DNA of 64,000 nt from Anas platyrhynchos (lineage: Eukaryota > Chordata > Aves > Anseriformes > Anatidae). The stretch is taken from NCBI RefSeq assembly GCF_047663525.1, contig NC_092616.1, positions 5,617,501-5,681,500 on the forward strand, given 5' to 3'. Below the pieces are notes generated by a model, which saw only the letters and a program-made list of their open reading frames with translations, had not been told where the DNA came from and did not search any database. Position numbers and translations under genes: made by a program. This document shows positions 1 to 11,800 of the stretch, one piece after another (position 1 is the stretch's first letter; the number at the start of each line of letters is the position of its first letter).

Positions 1-3000
1 AGTTTGTACTGGGAAGGGGCTGGGGGGCCCAGTTTGTACTGGGAAGGGTCCCATTTTGTACTGGGAAAGGGCCCAGTTTGTACTGGGAATTAGCTGGGGG
101 TCCCAGTTTGTACTGGGAATGGGCCCAGTTTGTACTGGGATGGGTCTGGGGAGCCCAGTTCATACTGGGAAAGGGCTGGGGGTCCCAGTTTGAGCTGGGG
201 ACAATCCCAGTTTGAGCTGGGTTGGAGCTGGGAGCCCTGGTTTGTACTGGGAAAGTTCCCAGTTTGCAGTGGAATAGGCCCAGTTCATACTGGGAAGGGG
301 CTGTGGGTCCCAGTTTATACTGGGAATGGGCCCAGTTTGTACTGGGATGGGGCCCAGTTTGTAGTGCGAAGGGGCTGGGGGTCCCAGTTTGTCCTGGGAA
401 TGGGCCCAGTTTGTAATGGGAAGGGGCTGGGGATCCCAGTTTGTACTGGGAATGGTCACAGTTTGTACTGGGAAGGGGCTGGGGATCCCAGTTTGTACAG
501 GGAAGGGTCCCAGTTTGTACTGGGAAGGGGCTGGGGGTCCCAGTTTGTACTGGGAAGTGTCCCAATTTGCAGTGGGATGGGCCCAGTTGATACTGGGAAT
601 GGACAGGGGATCCTGGTTTGTACTGGGAAAGGGCATAATTCATACTGGAAAGGGGCTGGGGATCCCAGTTTGTACTGGGAAGATGCTGGGGGGCCCAGTT
701 TGTACTGGGAAGGGTCCCAGTTTGTAGTGGGAAGGGGCTGGGTGTCCCAGTTTGTACTGGGAAGGGTCCCAGTTTGTAGTGGGATGGTGCTGGGGGACCC
801 AGTCTGAACTGGGATGGGCCCAATTCATACTGGGAAAGGCTGAGGATCTCATTTTGTACTGGGAATGGGCCCAGTTTGTACTGGGATGGAGCTGGGGAGC
901 CCAGTTCATACTGGGAAGGGTCTGGGGGTCCCAGTCTGTACTGGAAATGGGCCCAGTTTGTACTGGGGTGGGCCTAATTCATACTGGGAAGGGGCTGGGG
1001 TTCCCAGTTCATAATGGGAAGGGGCTGTGGGTCCCAGTTTGTACTGGGATGGGGCTGGGGGGGGCAGTTTGTACTGGGAATGGGCCCAGTTCATACTGGG
1101 ATGGGGCTTGTGATTCCAGTTTGTACTGGGAAGGCACCCAGTTTGTAGTGGGATGGGTCCAATTCATACTGGGAATGGTCTGAGGATCCCAGTTCATACT
1201 GGGGAGGGGCTGGGGGTCCCAGTTTGTACTAGGACAGTGCCCAGTTTATGCTGGGATGGGGCTGGGTTCCCAGTTTGTACTGGGAGGGGTTCCAGTTTGT
1301 ACTGGGACGGGGCTGTGGGTGCCCAGTTTGTACTGGGAATGGGACCTGTTCATACAGGAAAGGGGCTGGGGAGCCCAGTTCATAATGGGAAGGGGCTGGG
1401 GAGCCCAGTTCACATTGGGACTTGTCCCAGTTTATACTGGAATGAGGCTGGGGATCCTGTTTCATACTGGGATTGGGCCCAGTTCATACTGGGATGGGGC
1501 TGGGGGTCCCAGTTTATACTGGGAATGGGCCCAGTTTGAGTCGGGATGAGGCTGGGGGTCCCAGTTTGTACTGGGAAGGGTCCCAGTTTGTAGTGATAAG
1601 GGGCTGGGGGTCCCAGTTTGTACTGGGAATGGGCCCACTTTGTAATGGGATGGGTCTGGGGGGCCCAGTCTGAACTGGGATGGGCCCAATTCATACTGGG
1701 AAAGGGCTGAGGGTCTCAGTTTGTACTGGGAATGGTCCCAGTTCGTACTGGGAATGGGCTGGGGGTCCCAGTTTGTACTGGGAATGGTCCCAGTTTGTAC
1801 TGGGATGAGGCTGGGGGGCCCAGTCCGAACTGGGATGGGCCCAATTCATAATGGGAAGGGGCTGGGGGTCCCAGTTTGTACTGGGAATGGGCCCAGTTTG
1901 TACTGGGAATGGGCTGGGGGTCCCAGTTTGTACTGGGAATGGGCCCAGTTCATACTGGGATGGGGCTTGTGATTCCGGTTTGTACTGGGAAGGCTCCCAG
2001 TTTGTAGTGGGATGGGCCCAATTCATACTGGTAAGGGTCTGGGGATCCCAGTTGATACTGGGAAGGGGCTGGGGGTCCCAGTTCGTACTGGGGCAGCGCC
2101 CAGTTTGAGCTGGGATGAGGTGGAGGGTTCCAGTTTGTACTGGGACAGTGCCCAGTTTGTATTGGGATTGGGCTGAGGGTCCCAGTTTGTACTGGGAATG
2201 GGTCCAGTTTGTACTGGTAAGGGGCTGGGGGTCCCAGTTCATAATGGGAAGGGGCTGGGGGTCCCGGTTTGTACTGGGAAGGGGCTGGGGAGCCCAGTTT
2301 GTTCTGGGAATGGGATCAGTTCATACTGGGAAGGGGCTGGGGAGCCCAGTTCACATTGGGACTTGTCCCAGTTTATACTGGAATGAGGCTGAGGATCCTG
2401 TTTCATACTGGGATTGGGCCCAGTTCATACTGGGATGGGGCTGGGGGTGCCCAGTTTGTACTGGGAGGGGTTCCAGTTTGTACTGGGAGAGGGCTGCGGG
2501 TGCCCAGTTTATACTGGGAATGTGTCCAGTTTGTACTGGTAAGGGGCTGTGGGTGCCCAGTCTGAACTGGGAATGGGCCCAGTTTGTAGTGGAAATGGGG
2601 TCAGTTCTTACTGGGCTGGGGCTGAGGGTTCCAGTTTGTACTGGGAAGGGGCTGGGGGTCCCAGTTTGTACTGGGATGGGGCTGGGGAGCCCAGTTTGTA
2701 CTGGGAATGGGCCCAGTTTGTACTGGGAATGGGCAGGGGATCCCAGTTTGTACTGGGATGGGGCTCAGTTTGTACTGGGAAGGGGCTGGGGGGCCCAGTT
2801 CATATTGGGAATGGGCCCAGTTCATACTGGGATGGGGCTTCTGATTCCGGTTTGTACTGGGAAGGCTCCCAGTTTGTAGTGGAATGGGGCCAATTCATAC
2901 TGGGAAGGGGCTGAGTGTCCCAGTTTGTACTGGGAAAGAGCTAGGGGTCCCAGTTTGTACTGGAAAGGCTCCCAGTTTGTACTGGGATGGGCCCAATTCA

Positions 3001-4210
3001 TACTGGTAAGGGTCTAGGGATCCCAGTTCATACTGGGAAGGGGCTGGGGGTCCCAGTTCGTACTGGGGCAGCGCCCAGTTTGAGCTGGGATGAGGTGGAG
3101 GGTTCCAGTTTGTACTGGGATGGGGCTGTGGGTGCCCAGTTTGTACTGGGAATGGGCCCAGTTCATACTGGGATAGGGTTGGGGGCCCCAGTTCATATTG
3201 GGAATGGGCCCAGTTTGTACTGGGATGGGTCTGGGGAGCCCAGTTCATACTGGGAAAGGGCTGGGGGTCCCAGTTTGAGCTGGGGACAATCCCAGTTTGA
3301 GCTGGGTTGGAGCTGGGAGCCCTGGTTTGTACTGGGAAAGTTCCCAGTTTGCAGTGGAATGGGCCCAGTTCATACTGGGAAGGGGCTGGGGTTCCCAGTT
3401 CATAATGGGAATGGGCCCAGTTTGTACTGGGATGGGGCCATGGATCCCAGGTCATACTGGGAAAGGGCTGGGGGTCCCAGTTTGTACTGGGGTGGGGCTG
3501 GGGGTCCCAGTTTGTACTGGAATGGGGATGGGGATCTTGTTTCATACTGGGACTGGGCCGAATTCATACTGGGATGGGGCTGGGGGTGCCCAGTTTGTAC
3601 TGGGAAGGGTCCCAGTTTGTAGTGGGAAGGGGCCCGGTGTCCCAGTTTGTACTGGGGAAGGGCATAATTCATACTGGGAAGAGGCTGGGGATCCCAGTTT
3701 GTACTGGGAAGGGGCTGGGTGTCCCAGTTTGTACTGGGAAAGGGCATAATTCATACTGGGAAGTGGCTGGGGATCCCAGTTTGTACTGGGATGGGGCTTG
3801 GGGTCCCAGTTTGTACTGGGATGGGGCTCAGTTTGTACTGGGAAGGGGCTGGGGGGCCCAGTTCATATTGGGAATGGGCCCAGTTCATACTGGGAAGGGT
3901 CTGGGGATCCCAGTTCATACTGGGGAGGGGCTGGGGGTCCCTGTTTGTACTGGGGCAGTGCCCAGTTTGAGCTGGGATGGGGCTGGGGGTTCCAGTTTGT
4001 ACTGGGACAGAGCCCAGTTTATGCTGGGATGGGGCTGGGGGTCCCAGTTTGTACTGGGAATGGGCCCAATTTGTACTGGGAATGGGCAGGGGGTCCCAGT
4101 TTGTACTGGGAATGGGCCCAGTCCCTACTGGGCTGGGGCTGGTCTTCCCAGTTCATACTGGAATGGTCCCAGTTCATACTGGAATGGTCCCAGTTCATAC
4201 TGGGATGCCC
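1..4210. repeat. Minisatellite A, downstream of TLCD3B
   Basis: A tandem array fills this stretch. The core of nearly every unit is CCCAGTTTGTACTGGG or its variant with TTCATACTGGG, an inverted repeat with 6-bp arms (CCCAGT/ACTGGG) and a 4-nt loop. Units come in a short form of about 22 bp and a long form of about 30 bp that adds GGGGCTGG. Blocks are duplicated at larger scale: about 160 bp near 145-305 recurs almost unchanged near 3,225-3,385. Both strands are open over long stretches, but only as repeat peptides, so I call no gene. The array lies beyond the TLCD3B poly(A) signal and is intergenic as far as visible. Confidence 0.95.
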
Positions 4211-4259
4211 CCCCCCCCCCCCGTGTCCCAAGGAGCAGCCGGGTCGGTTCCCAAAGTCC

Positions 4260-4265
4260 TTTAAT
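4260..4265 (-). terminator. TLCD3B polyadenylation signal (ATTAAA)
   Basis: On the minus strand an ATTAAA hexamer sits in a short non-repetitive stretch (about 4,226-4,300) between two arrays, 1.27 kb past the TLCD3B stop codon. Cleavage would fall near 4,240. A run of 14 C on the plus strand (4,208-4,222) separates it from minisatellite A. It is the only good signal seen in this interval. No transcript evidence is available here. Confidence 0.6.
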
Positions 4266-4304
4266 GCAGCGGCCGGGACAGCGCGGGGGCACCCATGGGT
4301 GGGG

Positions 4305-5405
4305 GGCACCAAAGGGACCCCCCGGGACCCCCAGAGGGACCTCAGGGGGCCCCTAGAGACCCCCGGACCCCCTTGGGACCCCCTTGGGACCCCCATTATG
4401 GACCTTAGGGTGCCCTATAAAGACCCTGGAACCCCCATAAGGACCCCCGGACCCTCTTAGGACCCCCTTAAGTACCTTGGGGTGCCCCCTGAAGACCCCA
4501 GGACCTCCATAAGGACCCCAGAACCCCCTTGGGACCCCCATATGAACCTTGGGGTGCCCCCTGAAGACCCCAAGACCCTCTTGGGACCCCCTTGGGACCC
4601 CCATTATGGAACTTAGGGTGCCCCCTGAAGACCCCAGGACCCCCATAAGGACCCCGGGACCCCCTTAGGACCCCCTTGGGACCCCCATATGGACCTTAGG
4701 GTGCCCCCTGAAGACCCCAGGACCCCCCATATGGACCTTAGGGTGCTCTATAAAGACACTGGAACCCCCATAAGGACCCCAGGACCCCCTTGGGACCCCC
4801 ATATGGACCTTGGGGAGCCCCCTGAAGACCCCAGGACCCCCTTGGGACCCCCTTGGGACCCCCATATGGACCCTGGGGTGCCCACTGAAGACCCCTGGAC
4901 CCCCCATATGAACCTTAGGGTGCCCCCTGAAGACCCCAAGACCCCCATAAGGACCCCAGGAGCCCCTTGGGACCCCCTTGGGACCCCCATTATGGACCTT
5001 AGGGTGCCCTATAAGGACCCTGGAACCCCCATAAGGACCCCAGGACCCCCCCATATGGACCTTAGGGTGCCCCCTGAAGACTGCAGGACCCCCTTGGGAC
5101 CCCCTTGGGACCCCCATATGGACCTTGGGGTGCCCCTTGAAGACCCCAGGACCCTTTTGGGACCCCCTTGGGACCCCCATATGGACCTTGGGGTGCCCCT
5201 TGAAGACCCCAAGACCCCCATAAGGACCCCAGGACCCCCTTGGGACCCCCATTATGGACCTTGGGGTACCCCCTGAAGACCCCAGGACCCCCATAAGGAC
5301 CCCAGGACCCCCTTGGGACCCCTTTGGGACCCCCATAAGGACCTTGGGGTGCCCCCTGAAGACCCCTGGCCCCCCTTGGGACCCCCTTGGGACCCCCTTG
5401 GCCCC
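4305..5405. repeat. Minisatellite in the TLCD3B 3' UTR
   Basis: Tandem units of roughly 70 bp are built from GGACCTTAGGGTGCCCCCTG, AAGACCCCAGGACCCC and CATAAGGACCCC blocks with CTTGGGACCCCCATATGGAC. Copies differ by small substitutions and by loss or gain of whole blocks. If the UTR call is right, the mature TLCD3B mRNA carries a long G-rich repeat. Confidence 0.9.
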
Positions 5406-5536
5406 CCCACATCCCTCCTGCACCCCCCTTTTCCACCCCTACCCCTTTCCCCCCCCCATTTCCCCCCCATTTCCCCCCCCATTTCCCCCCCTACCCCCCC
5501 CCCTCAACTCCCACCCCCCCACCCCATCCCCCGGGC

Positions 5537-5803
5537 TCAGGGCGGGTGCCGGGGGGGGGGTCGGAAGAGGCGCCAGGCCCCCCGGCAGATGAGGCCGAAC
5601 CAGTAGAGCTGCGGGGCCAGCAGGGCGGCGGCGGCGGCGTTGTAGGCGGGGGGCAGCGCCCCCGGCACCCGCAGCAGGGGGAGCCCCCGGTGGCGCCCGT
5701 AGGCCCAGTAGAGGTAGGGGAAGAGCAGGACGCGGCAGCCCAGGAACGTCACCAGCATGGCCACCCCGTTCAGCTTGTGCAGGGCCGTGTGCTGCCGCTT
5801 GTA
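5537..5803 (-). CDS. TLCD3B: TLCD3B coding exon 5 (terminal)
   Basis: Residues 179-266 and the stop. It begins YKRQHTALHKLNGVAM, then VLLFPYLYWAYGRHRGLPLL and LLAPQLYWFGLICRGAWRLF, and ends RHPP. The acceptor is CCCCCAG|TACAAG. The first 49 nt of this exon with its upstream intron edge recur twice inside intron 4. Confidence 0.94.
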   Translation of the reverse strand, partial: YKRQHTALHKLNGVAMLVTFLGCRVLLFPYLYWAYGRHRGLPLLRVPGALPPAYNAAAAALLAPQLYWFGLICRGAWRLFRPPPRHPP

Positions 5804-8800
5804 CTGGGGGGGGGACAGGGGGGGTGGGGTGGGGTCCCACCATCATCCCAAATCATCCCGGGGACCCAAGGGGTTGGGGGTATAAAGGGTTGGGGGTGAA
5901 GGTTGAGGGATATGTAGGTTTGGAGGTCTACCAAGACCTCAAGTCAACCCGGGGACCAAAGGGGTTGGGGGTATAAAGGGTTGGGGGTGAAGGCTGAGGG
6001 ATATGTAGGTTTGGGGGTCTACCAAGACCCCAAGTCAACCTGGGGGCTCAGGGGTTGGGGGTGTGAAGGGTTGGGGACATGAGGGGTTGGGAACCCAAAG
6101 GTTGAGGGACACGTGGGGATGGGGGTCTACCAAGACCCCAAGTCAACCCGGGGACCCAAGGGTTGAGGGACACAAGGGTTGGGGGTCTACCAAGACCCCA
6201 AGTCAACCTGGGGGCTCAGGGGTTGGGGGTATGAAGGGTTGGGGGTGAAGGTTGAAGGATATGTAGGGTTGGGGGTCTACCAAGACCCCAAGTCAACCCG
6301 GGGACCCAAGGGTTGGGGGTATAAAGGGTTGGGGTCCAAAAGTTGGGGGGCGTGTGGGGTGGGGTCCCACCATCATCCCAAATCATCCCGGGGACCCAAG
6401 GGGTTGGGGGTGGAAAGGGTTGGGGGGTAAAGGTTGAGGGACACGTGGGTTGGGGGTCTACCAAGACCCCAAGTCATCTTGGGGACCCAATGGTTGAAGG
6501 ACATGAAGGGTTGGGGGTCTACCACCACCCCAAATCATCCTGGGGACCCAAATGTTGAGGGACACGAGGGGTTGGGGGTATGAAGGGGTAGGGGTGAAGG
6601 TTGAGGGACACGTGGGGTTGGGGTTCTACCAAGACCCCAAGTCAGCCTGGGGGCTCAGGGGTTGGGGGTGGAAAGGGGTGGGGGCCAAAAGTTGAGGGAC
6701 ACGTGGGTTGGGGTCCCACCATCATCCCAAATCATCCCGGGGACCCAAGGGGTTGGGGGTGGGAAGGGTTGGGGGTGAAGGTTGAGGGACATGTAGGGTT
6801 GGGGGTCTACCAAGACCCCAACTCAACCCAGGGACTCAAGGGTTGGGGGTATAAAGTGTTGGGGGCCAAAAGTTGAGGGACACGTGGGTTGGGGTCCCAC
6901 CATCATCCCAAATCATCTTGGGGACCCATATGTTGAGGGATATGTGGGGTTGGCAGTCTACCAAGACCCCAAATCATCTTGGGGACCCAAGGGTTGAGGG
7001 ACATGTAGGGTTGGGGGTCTACCAAGACCCTAAGTCAACCTGGGGGCTCAAGGGGTTGGGGGTGGAAAGGGGTGGGGGTGAAGTTGAGGGACACGTGGGT
7101 TGGGGTCCCACCATCATCCCAAATCATCCTGGAGACCCAAGGGAATGGGCCCAGTTCATACTGGGAAGGGTCTGGGGATCCCAGTTCATCCTGGGGAGGG
7201 GCTGGGGGTCCCAGTTTGTACTGGGAAGGGTCCCAGTTTGTACTGGGAATGGGCCCAGTTTGTACTGGGAATGGGCCCAGTTTATACTGGGAAGGGGCAG
7301 GGGATCCCATGCATGGCCACCCCGTTCAGCTTGTGCAGGGCCGTGTGCTGCCGCTTGTACTGGGGGGGGGACAGGGGGGGTGGGGTGGGGTCCCACCGTC
7401 ATCCCAAATCATCCCGGGGACCCAAGGGGTTGGGGGTGGGAAGGGTTGGGGGGTAAAGGTTGAGGGACACGTGGGTTGGGGGTCTACCAAGACCCCAAGT
7501 CATCTTGGGGACCCAATGGTTGAAGGACATGAAGGGTTGGGGGTCTACCACCACCCCAAATGATCCTGGGGACCCAAATGTTGAGGGACACGAGGGGTTG
7601 GGGGTATGAAGGGGTGGGGGTGAAGGTTGAGGGACACATGGGGTGGGGTCCCACCATCATCCCAAATCATCCCGGGGACCCCAGGGAATGGGCCCAGTTC
7701 ATACTGGGAAGGGGCTGGGGATCCCAGTTCATACTGGGGAGGGGCTGGGGGTCCCAGTTTGTACTGGGAAGGGTCCCAGTTTGTACTGGGAATGGGCAGG
7801 GGATCCCATGCATGGCCACCCCGTTCAGCTTGTGCAGGGCCGTGTGCTGCCGCTTGTACTGGGGGGGGAACAGGGGGGGTGTGTGGGGTGGGGGGCTACC
7901 AAGACCCTAAGTCAACCAGGGGACCCAAGGGTTGAGGGATATGTGGGGTGGGGGTCTACCACCACCCCAAATGATCCTGGGGACCCAAGGGGTTGGGGAC
8001 ATGAGGGGTTGGGAACCCAAAGGTTGAGGGACACGTGGGGATGGGGGTCTACCAAGACCCTAAGTCAACCCAGGGACACAAGGGGTTGGGGGTGGAAAGG
8101 GGTGGGGGTGAAGGGTGAGGGATATGTAGGGTTGGGGTCCCACCACCACCCCAAATGATCCTGGGGACCGAAATGTTGAGGGACACAAGGGTTGGGGGTC
8201 TACCAAGACCCTAAGTCAACCTGGGGGCTCAGGGGTTGGGGATGGGAAGGGGTGGGGACATGAGGGGTTGGGAACCCAAAGGTTGAGGGACACGTGGGGA
8301 TGGGGGTCTACCAAGACCCCAAGTCAACCCGGGGACCCAAGGGTTGGAGGACATGAAGGGTTGGGGGCCCACCACCACCCCAAATGATCCTGGGGACCCA
8401 AGGGGTTGGGGACATGAAGGGTTGGGGGTGAAGGTTGAGGGACATGTAGGATTGGGGGTCTACCACCACCCCAAATCATCTTGGGGACCCAAGGGTTGGG
8501 GTATAAAGCCTTGGGGACATGAGGGGTTGGGAACCCAAAGGTTGAGGGACACGTGGGGTTGGGGGTCTACCAAGACCCTAAATGATCCTGGGGACCCAAG
8601 GGTTGAGGGACATGAGGGTTGGGGGTCTACCAAGACCCCAAGTCAACCTGGGGGCTCAGGGGTTGGGGGTGGAATGGGTTGGGGGTGAAGGTTGAGGGAC
8701 ACGTAGGGTTGGGGGTCTACCACCACCCCAAATCATCTTGGGGACCCAAATGTTGAGGGACACGAGGGTGGGGGTCTACCAAGACCCTAAGTCAACCTGG

Positions 8801-11800
8801 GGACCCAAGGGGTTGGGGGTATGAAGGGTTGGGGGTAAAGGTTGAGGGACATGTAGGGTTGGGGGTCTACCAAGACCCCAAGTCATCTTGGGGACCCAAT
8901 GGTTGAAGGACATGAAGGGTTGGGGGTCTACCACCACCCCAAATCATCCTGGGGACCCAAATGTTGAGGGACATGAGGGGTTGGGGGTATGAAGGGGTGG
9001 GGGTGAAGGTTGAGGGACACGTGGGGTTGGGGGTCTACCAAGACCCCAAGTCAGCCTGGGGGCTCAGGGGTTGGGGGTGGAAAGGGGTGGGGGCCAAAAG
9101 TTGAGGGACACGTGGGGTGGGGTCCCACCATCATCCCAAATCATCCCAGGGACTCATGGGGTTGGGGGTATGAAGGGTTGGGGGTCTACCAAGACCCCAA
9201 GTCAACCTGGGGACCCAAGGGTTGGGGGACACGTGGGGTTGGGGGTCTACCATGGTCTTCTGGGGACCCAAAAGTTGAGGGACACAAGGGTTGAGGGACA
9301 TGTAGGGTTGGGGGCCCACCATCACCCCAAATCATCGCAGGGACTCAAGGGGTTGGGGGTATGAAGGGTTGGGGGTGAAGGTTGAGGGACACGTGGGTTG
9401 GGGTCCCACCACCCCCCCAAATCATCCCGGGGACCCCAGGGTTGGGGACGTGAGGGTTTGGGGTCCCCCCGACGTCATTTTGGGGCTCACCAGGATGAGG
9501 ACCTTGCCCAGGCAGACGAAGGGGGTGCTGAGCTCCGCCATCAGCAGGCAGCCCAGGAAGAAGTCACCCTTCCCCTGGCGCCACAGCTGGGGGGGGACAC
9601 GTGATCTAATGTCCCCAAATGTCCCCAAATGTCCCCAAAAGTCCCCAAATGTCCCCAGGTGTCCCCAAGAGTCCCCATGACCACGGAGAACCATGGTGGA
9701 CCTCCATGAGCACGTCCACACCAAGCCACCATCCCTCCACCTCCACATCCCCTCAACACCCCCATGTCCCCTCAACACCCCCATGTCCCCAAGGTGTCCC
9801 CAAAGTGTCCCCAAATGTCCCCAAAAGTCCCCAAATGTCCCCAAGTGTCCCAATGACCACGGAGAACCATGGTGGACCTCCATGAGCACGTCCACACCAA
9901 GCCACCACCCCTCCACCTCCACATCCCCTCAACACCCCCATGTCCCAGAGGTGTCCCCAAATGTCCCCAAATGTCCCCAAGTGTCCCCATGACCACGGAG
10001 AAGCCCCCAAGAGTCCCCATGGCCATGGAGAAGCCAACAAGCCCCATGACAACGTGGTGGACCTCCATGAGTAGCTCCACGCCCAGGTGACATTCTTCCA
10101 CCCCGTGTCCCCAAATGTCCCCAAAGTGTCCCCACATGTCCCCAAATGTCCCCAAAGTGTCCCCAAGTGTCCCCAAGTGTCCCCATGACCACGGAGAGGC
10201 ATGGTGGACCTCCATGAGCACGTCCATACTGAACCACCACCCCTCCACCTCCACATCCCCTCAACACCCCCATGTCCCAGAGGTGTCCCCAAGTGTCCCC
10301 AAATGTCCCCAAAGTGTCCCCAAATGTCCCCAAATGTCCCCAGGTGTCCCAATAACCACGGAGAAGCCCCCAGGAGTCCCCGTGGCCATGGAGAAGCCAA
10401 CAAGCCCCATGACAACGTGGTGGACCTCCATGAGTAGCTCCACGCCCAGGTGACATTCTTCCACCCCGTGTCCCCAAATGTCCCCAAATGTCCCCAAAGT
10501 GTCCCCACATGTCCCCAAGTGTCCCAATGACCACAGAGAACCATGGTGGACCTCCATGAGCAAGTCCACACCAAGCCACCACCCCTCCACCTCCACATCC
10601 CCTCAATACCCCCATGTCCCTGAGGTGTCTGAAGTGTCCCCAAAAGTCCCCAAATGTCCCCAAAGTGTCCCCAAATGTCCCCAAGAGTCCCAATGACCAC
10701 GGAGAACCATGGTGGACCTCCATGAGCACGTCCACACCGAACCACCACCCCTCCACCTCCCCAACCCCTCAACACCCCCGTGTCCCCTCAACACCCCCAT
10801 GTCCCCGAGGTGTCCCCAAATGTCCCCAAAGTGTCCCCAGGTGTCCCCAAATGTCCCCAAGTGTCCCAGTGACCATGTAGAAGCCCACAAAGGTGTGGTG
10901 GACCTCCATGAGCATGTCCATACCAAGCCACCACCCCTCCACCTCCCCATCCCCTCAACACTCCCATGTCCCCAAGTGTCCCCAAAGTGTCCCCAAATGT
11001 CCCCAAAAGTCCCCAAATGCCCCCAAATGTCCCCAAGAGTCCCCATGACCACGTAGAAGTCCACAACAGCATGGTGGACCTCCATGAGCACGTCCACACC
11101 AAGCCCCCACCCCTCCACCTCCCCATCCCCTCAACACCCCCGTGTCCCCTCAACACCCCCACGTCCCCAAATGTCCCCAAACGTCCCCAAAAGTCCCCAA
11201 AGTGTCCCAATGACCACGGAGAACTGTGGTGGACCTCCATGAGCACGTCCACACCAAGCCACCACCCCTCCACCTCCCCATCCCCTCAACACCCCCACGT
11301 CTCCAAATGTCCCCAAATCTCCCCAAATGTCCCCAAGAGTCCCCAAATGTCCCCAAGAGTCCCAATGACCACGGAGAACCATGGTGGACCTCCATGAGCA
11401 CGTCCACACCAAGCCACCACCCCTCCACCTCCACATCCCCGTGTCCTCACGCCACCACCATGTCCCCAAGATGTCCCCAAATGTCCCCAGACGTCCCCAA
11501 ACGTCCCCAAAGCGTCCCCAAGCCCCCCCGTCCCCACTCACGGTGGCCACGGGGAAGCAGACGAGCACCATGGCGGCGTGGTGGAGCACCATCAGCAGGT
11601 CCTTGCGCAGGTAGGAGGCGGCGGCGGCCCGCAGGGAGGGGGGGGGTCCGGCCTCGTGACCTTTGACCCGCGCCCGGTGGCGGTGGCACAGGAACATGGC
11701 GTAGACGTCGTAGACGAAATAGGGGACGGCGAATTGGGGGTACGCCCCCGCCAGCCAGTGCCTGGGGGGGGGACACGGGGGGGACACGGGGGGGACACGG

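Larger units (their letters stand above)
4240..5536 (-). other. Probable TLCD3B 3' UTR
   Basis: This is the interval between the TLCD3B stop codon and the ATTAAA signal. Most of it is a minisatellite. The first part after the stop, about 5,420-5,536, is a C-run-rich low-complexity stretch. The extent is inferred from the signal position only. Confidence 0.5.
5840..9460. repeat. Minisatellite B filling TLCD3B intron 4
   Basis: Tandem blocks are made of GGTTGGGGGTCTACCAAGAC, CCCAAGTCAACCTGGGGACC, CAAGGGGTTGGGGGT and GTTGAGGGACACGTGGG. Higher-order copies occur: about 230 bp starting near 6,370 recurs starting near 7,390 with few changes. Two insertions of minisatellite A plus an exon 5 fragment interrupt it (7,143-7,359 and 7,685-7,858). 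Confidence 0.92.

Noticed and set aside
1-4356. Overlapping open frames on both strands with CTGKGLGVPV or INWDPQPLPS motifs
   Set aside because: They are direct translations of minisatellite A, open on both strands, with no unique sequence.
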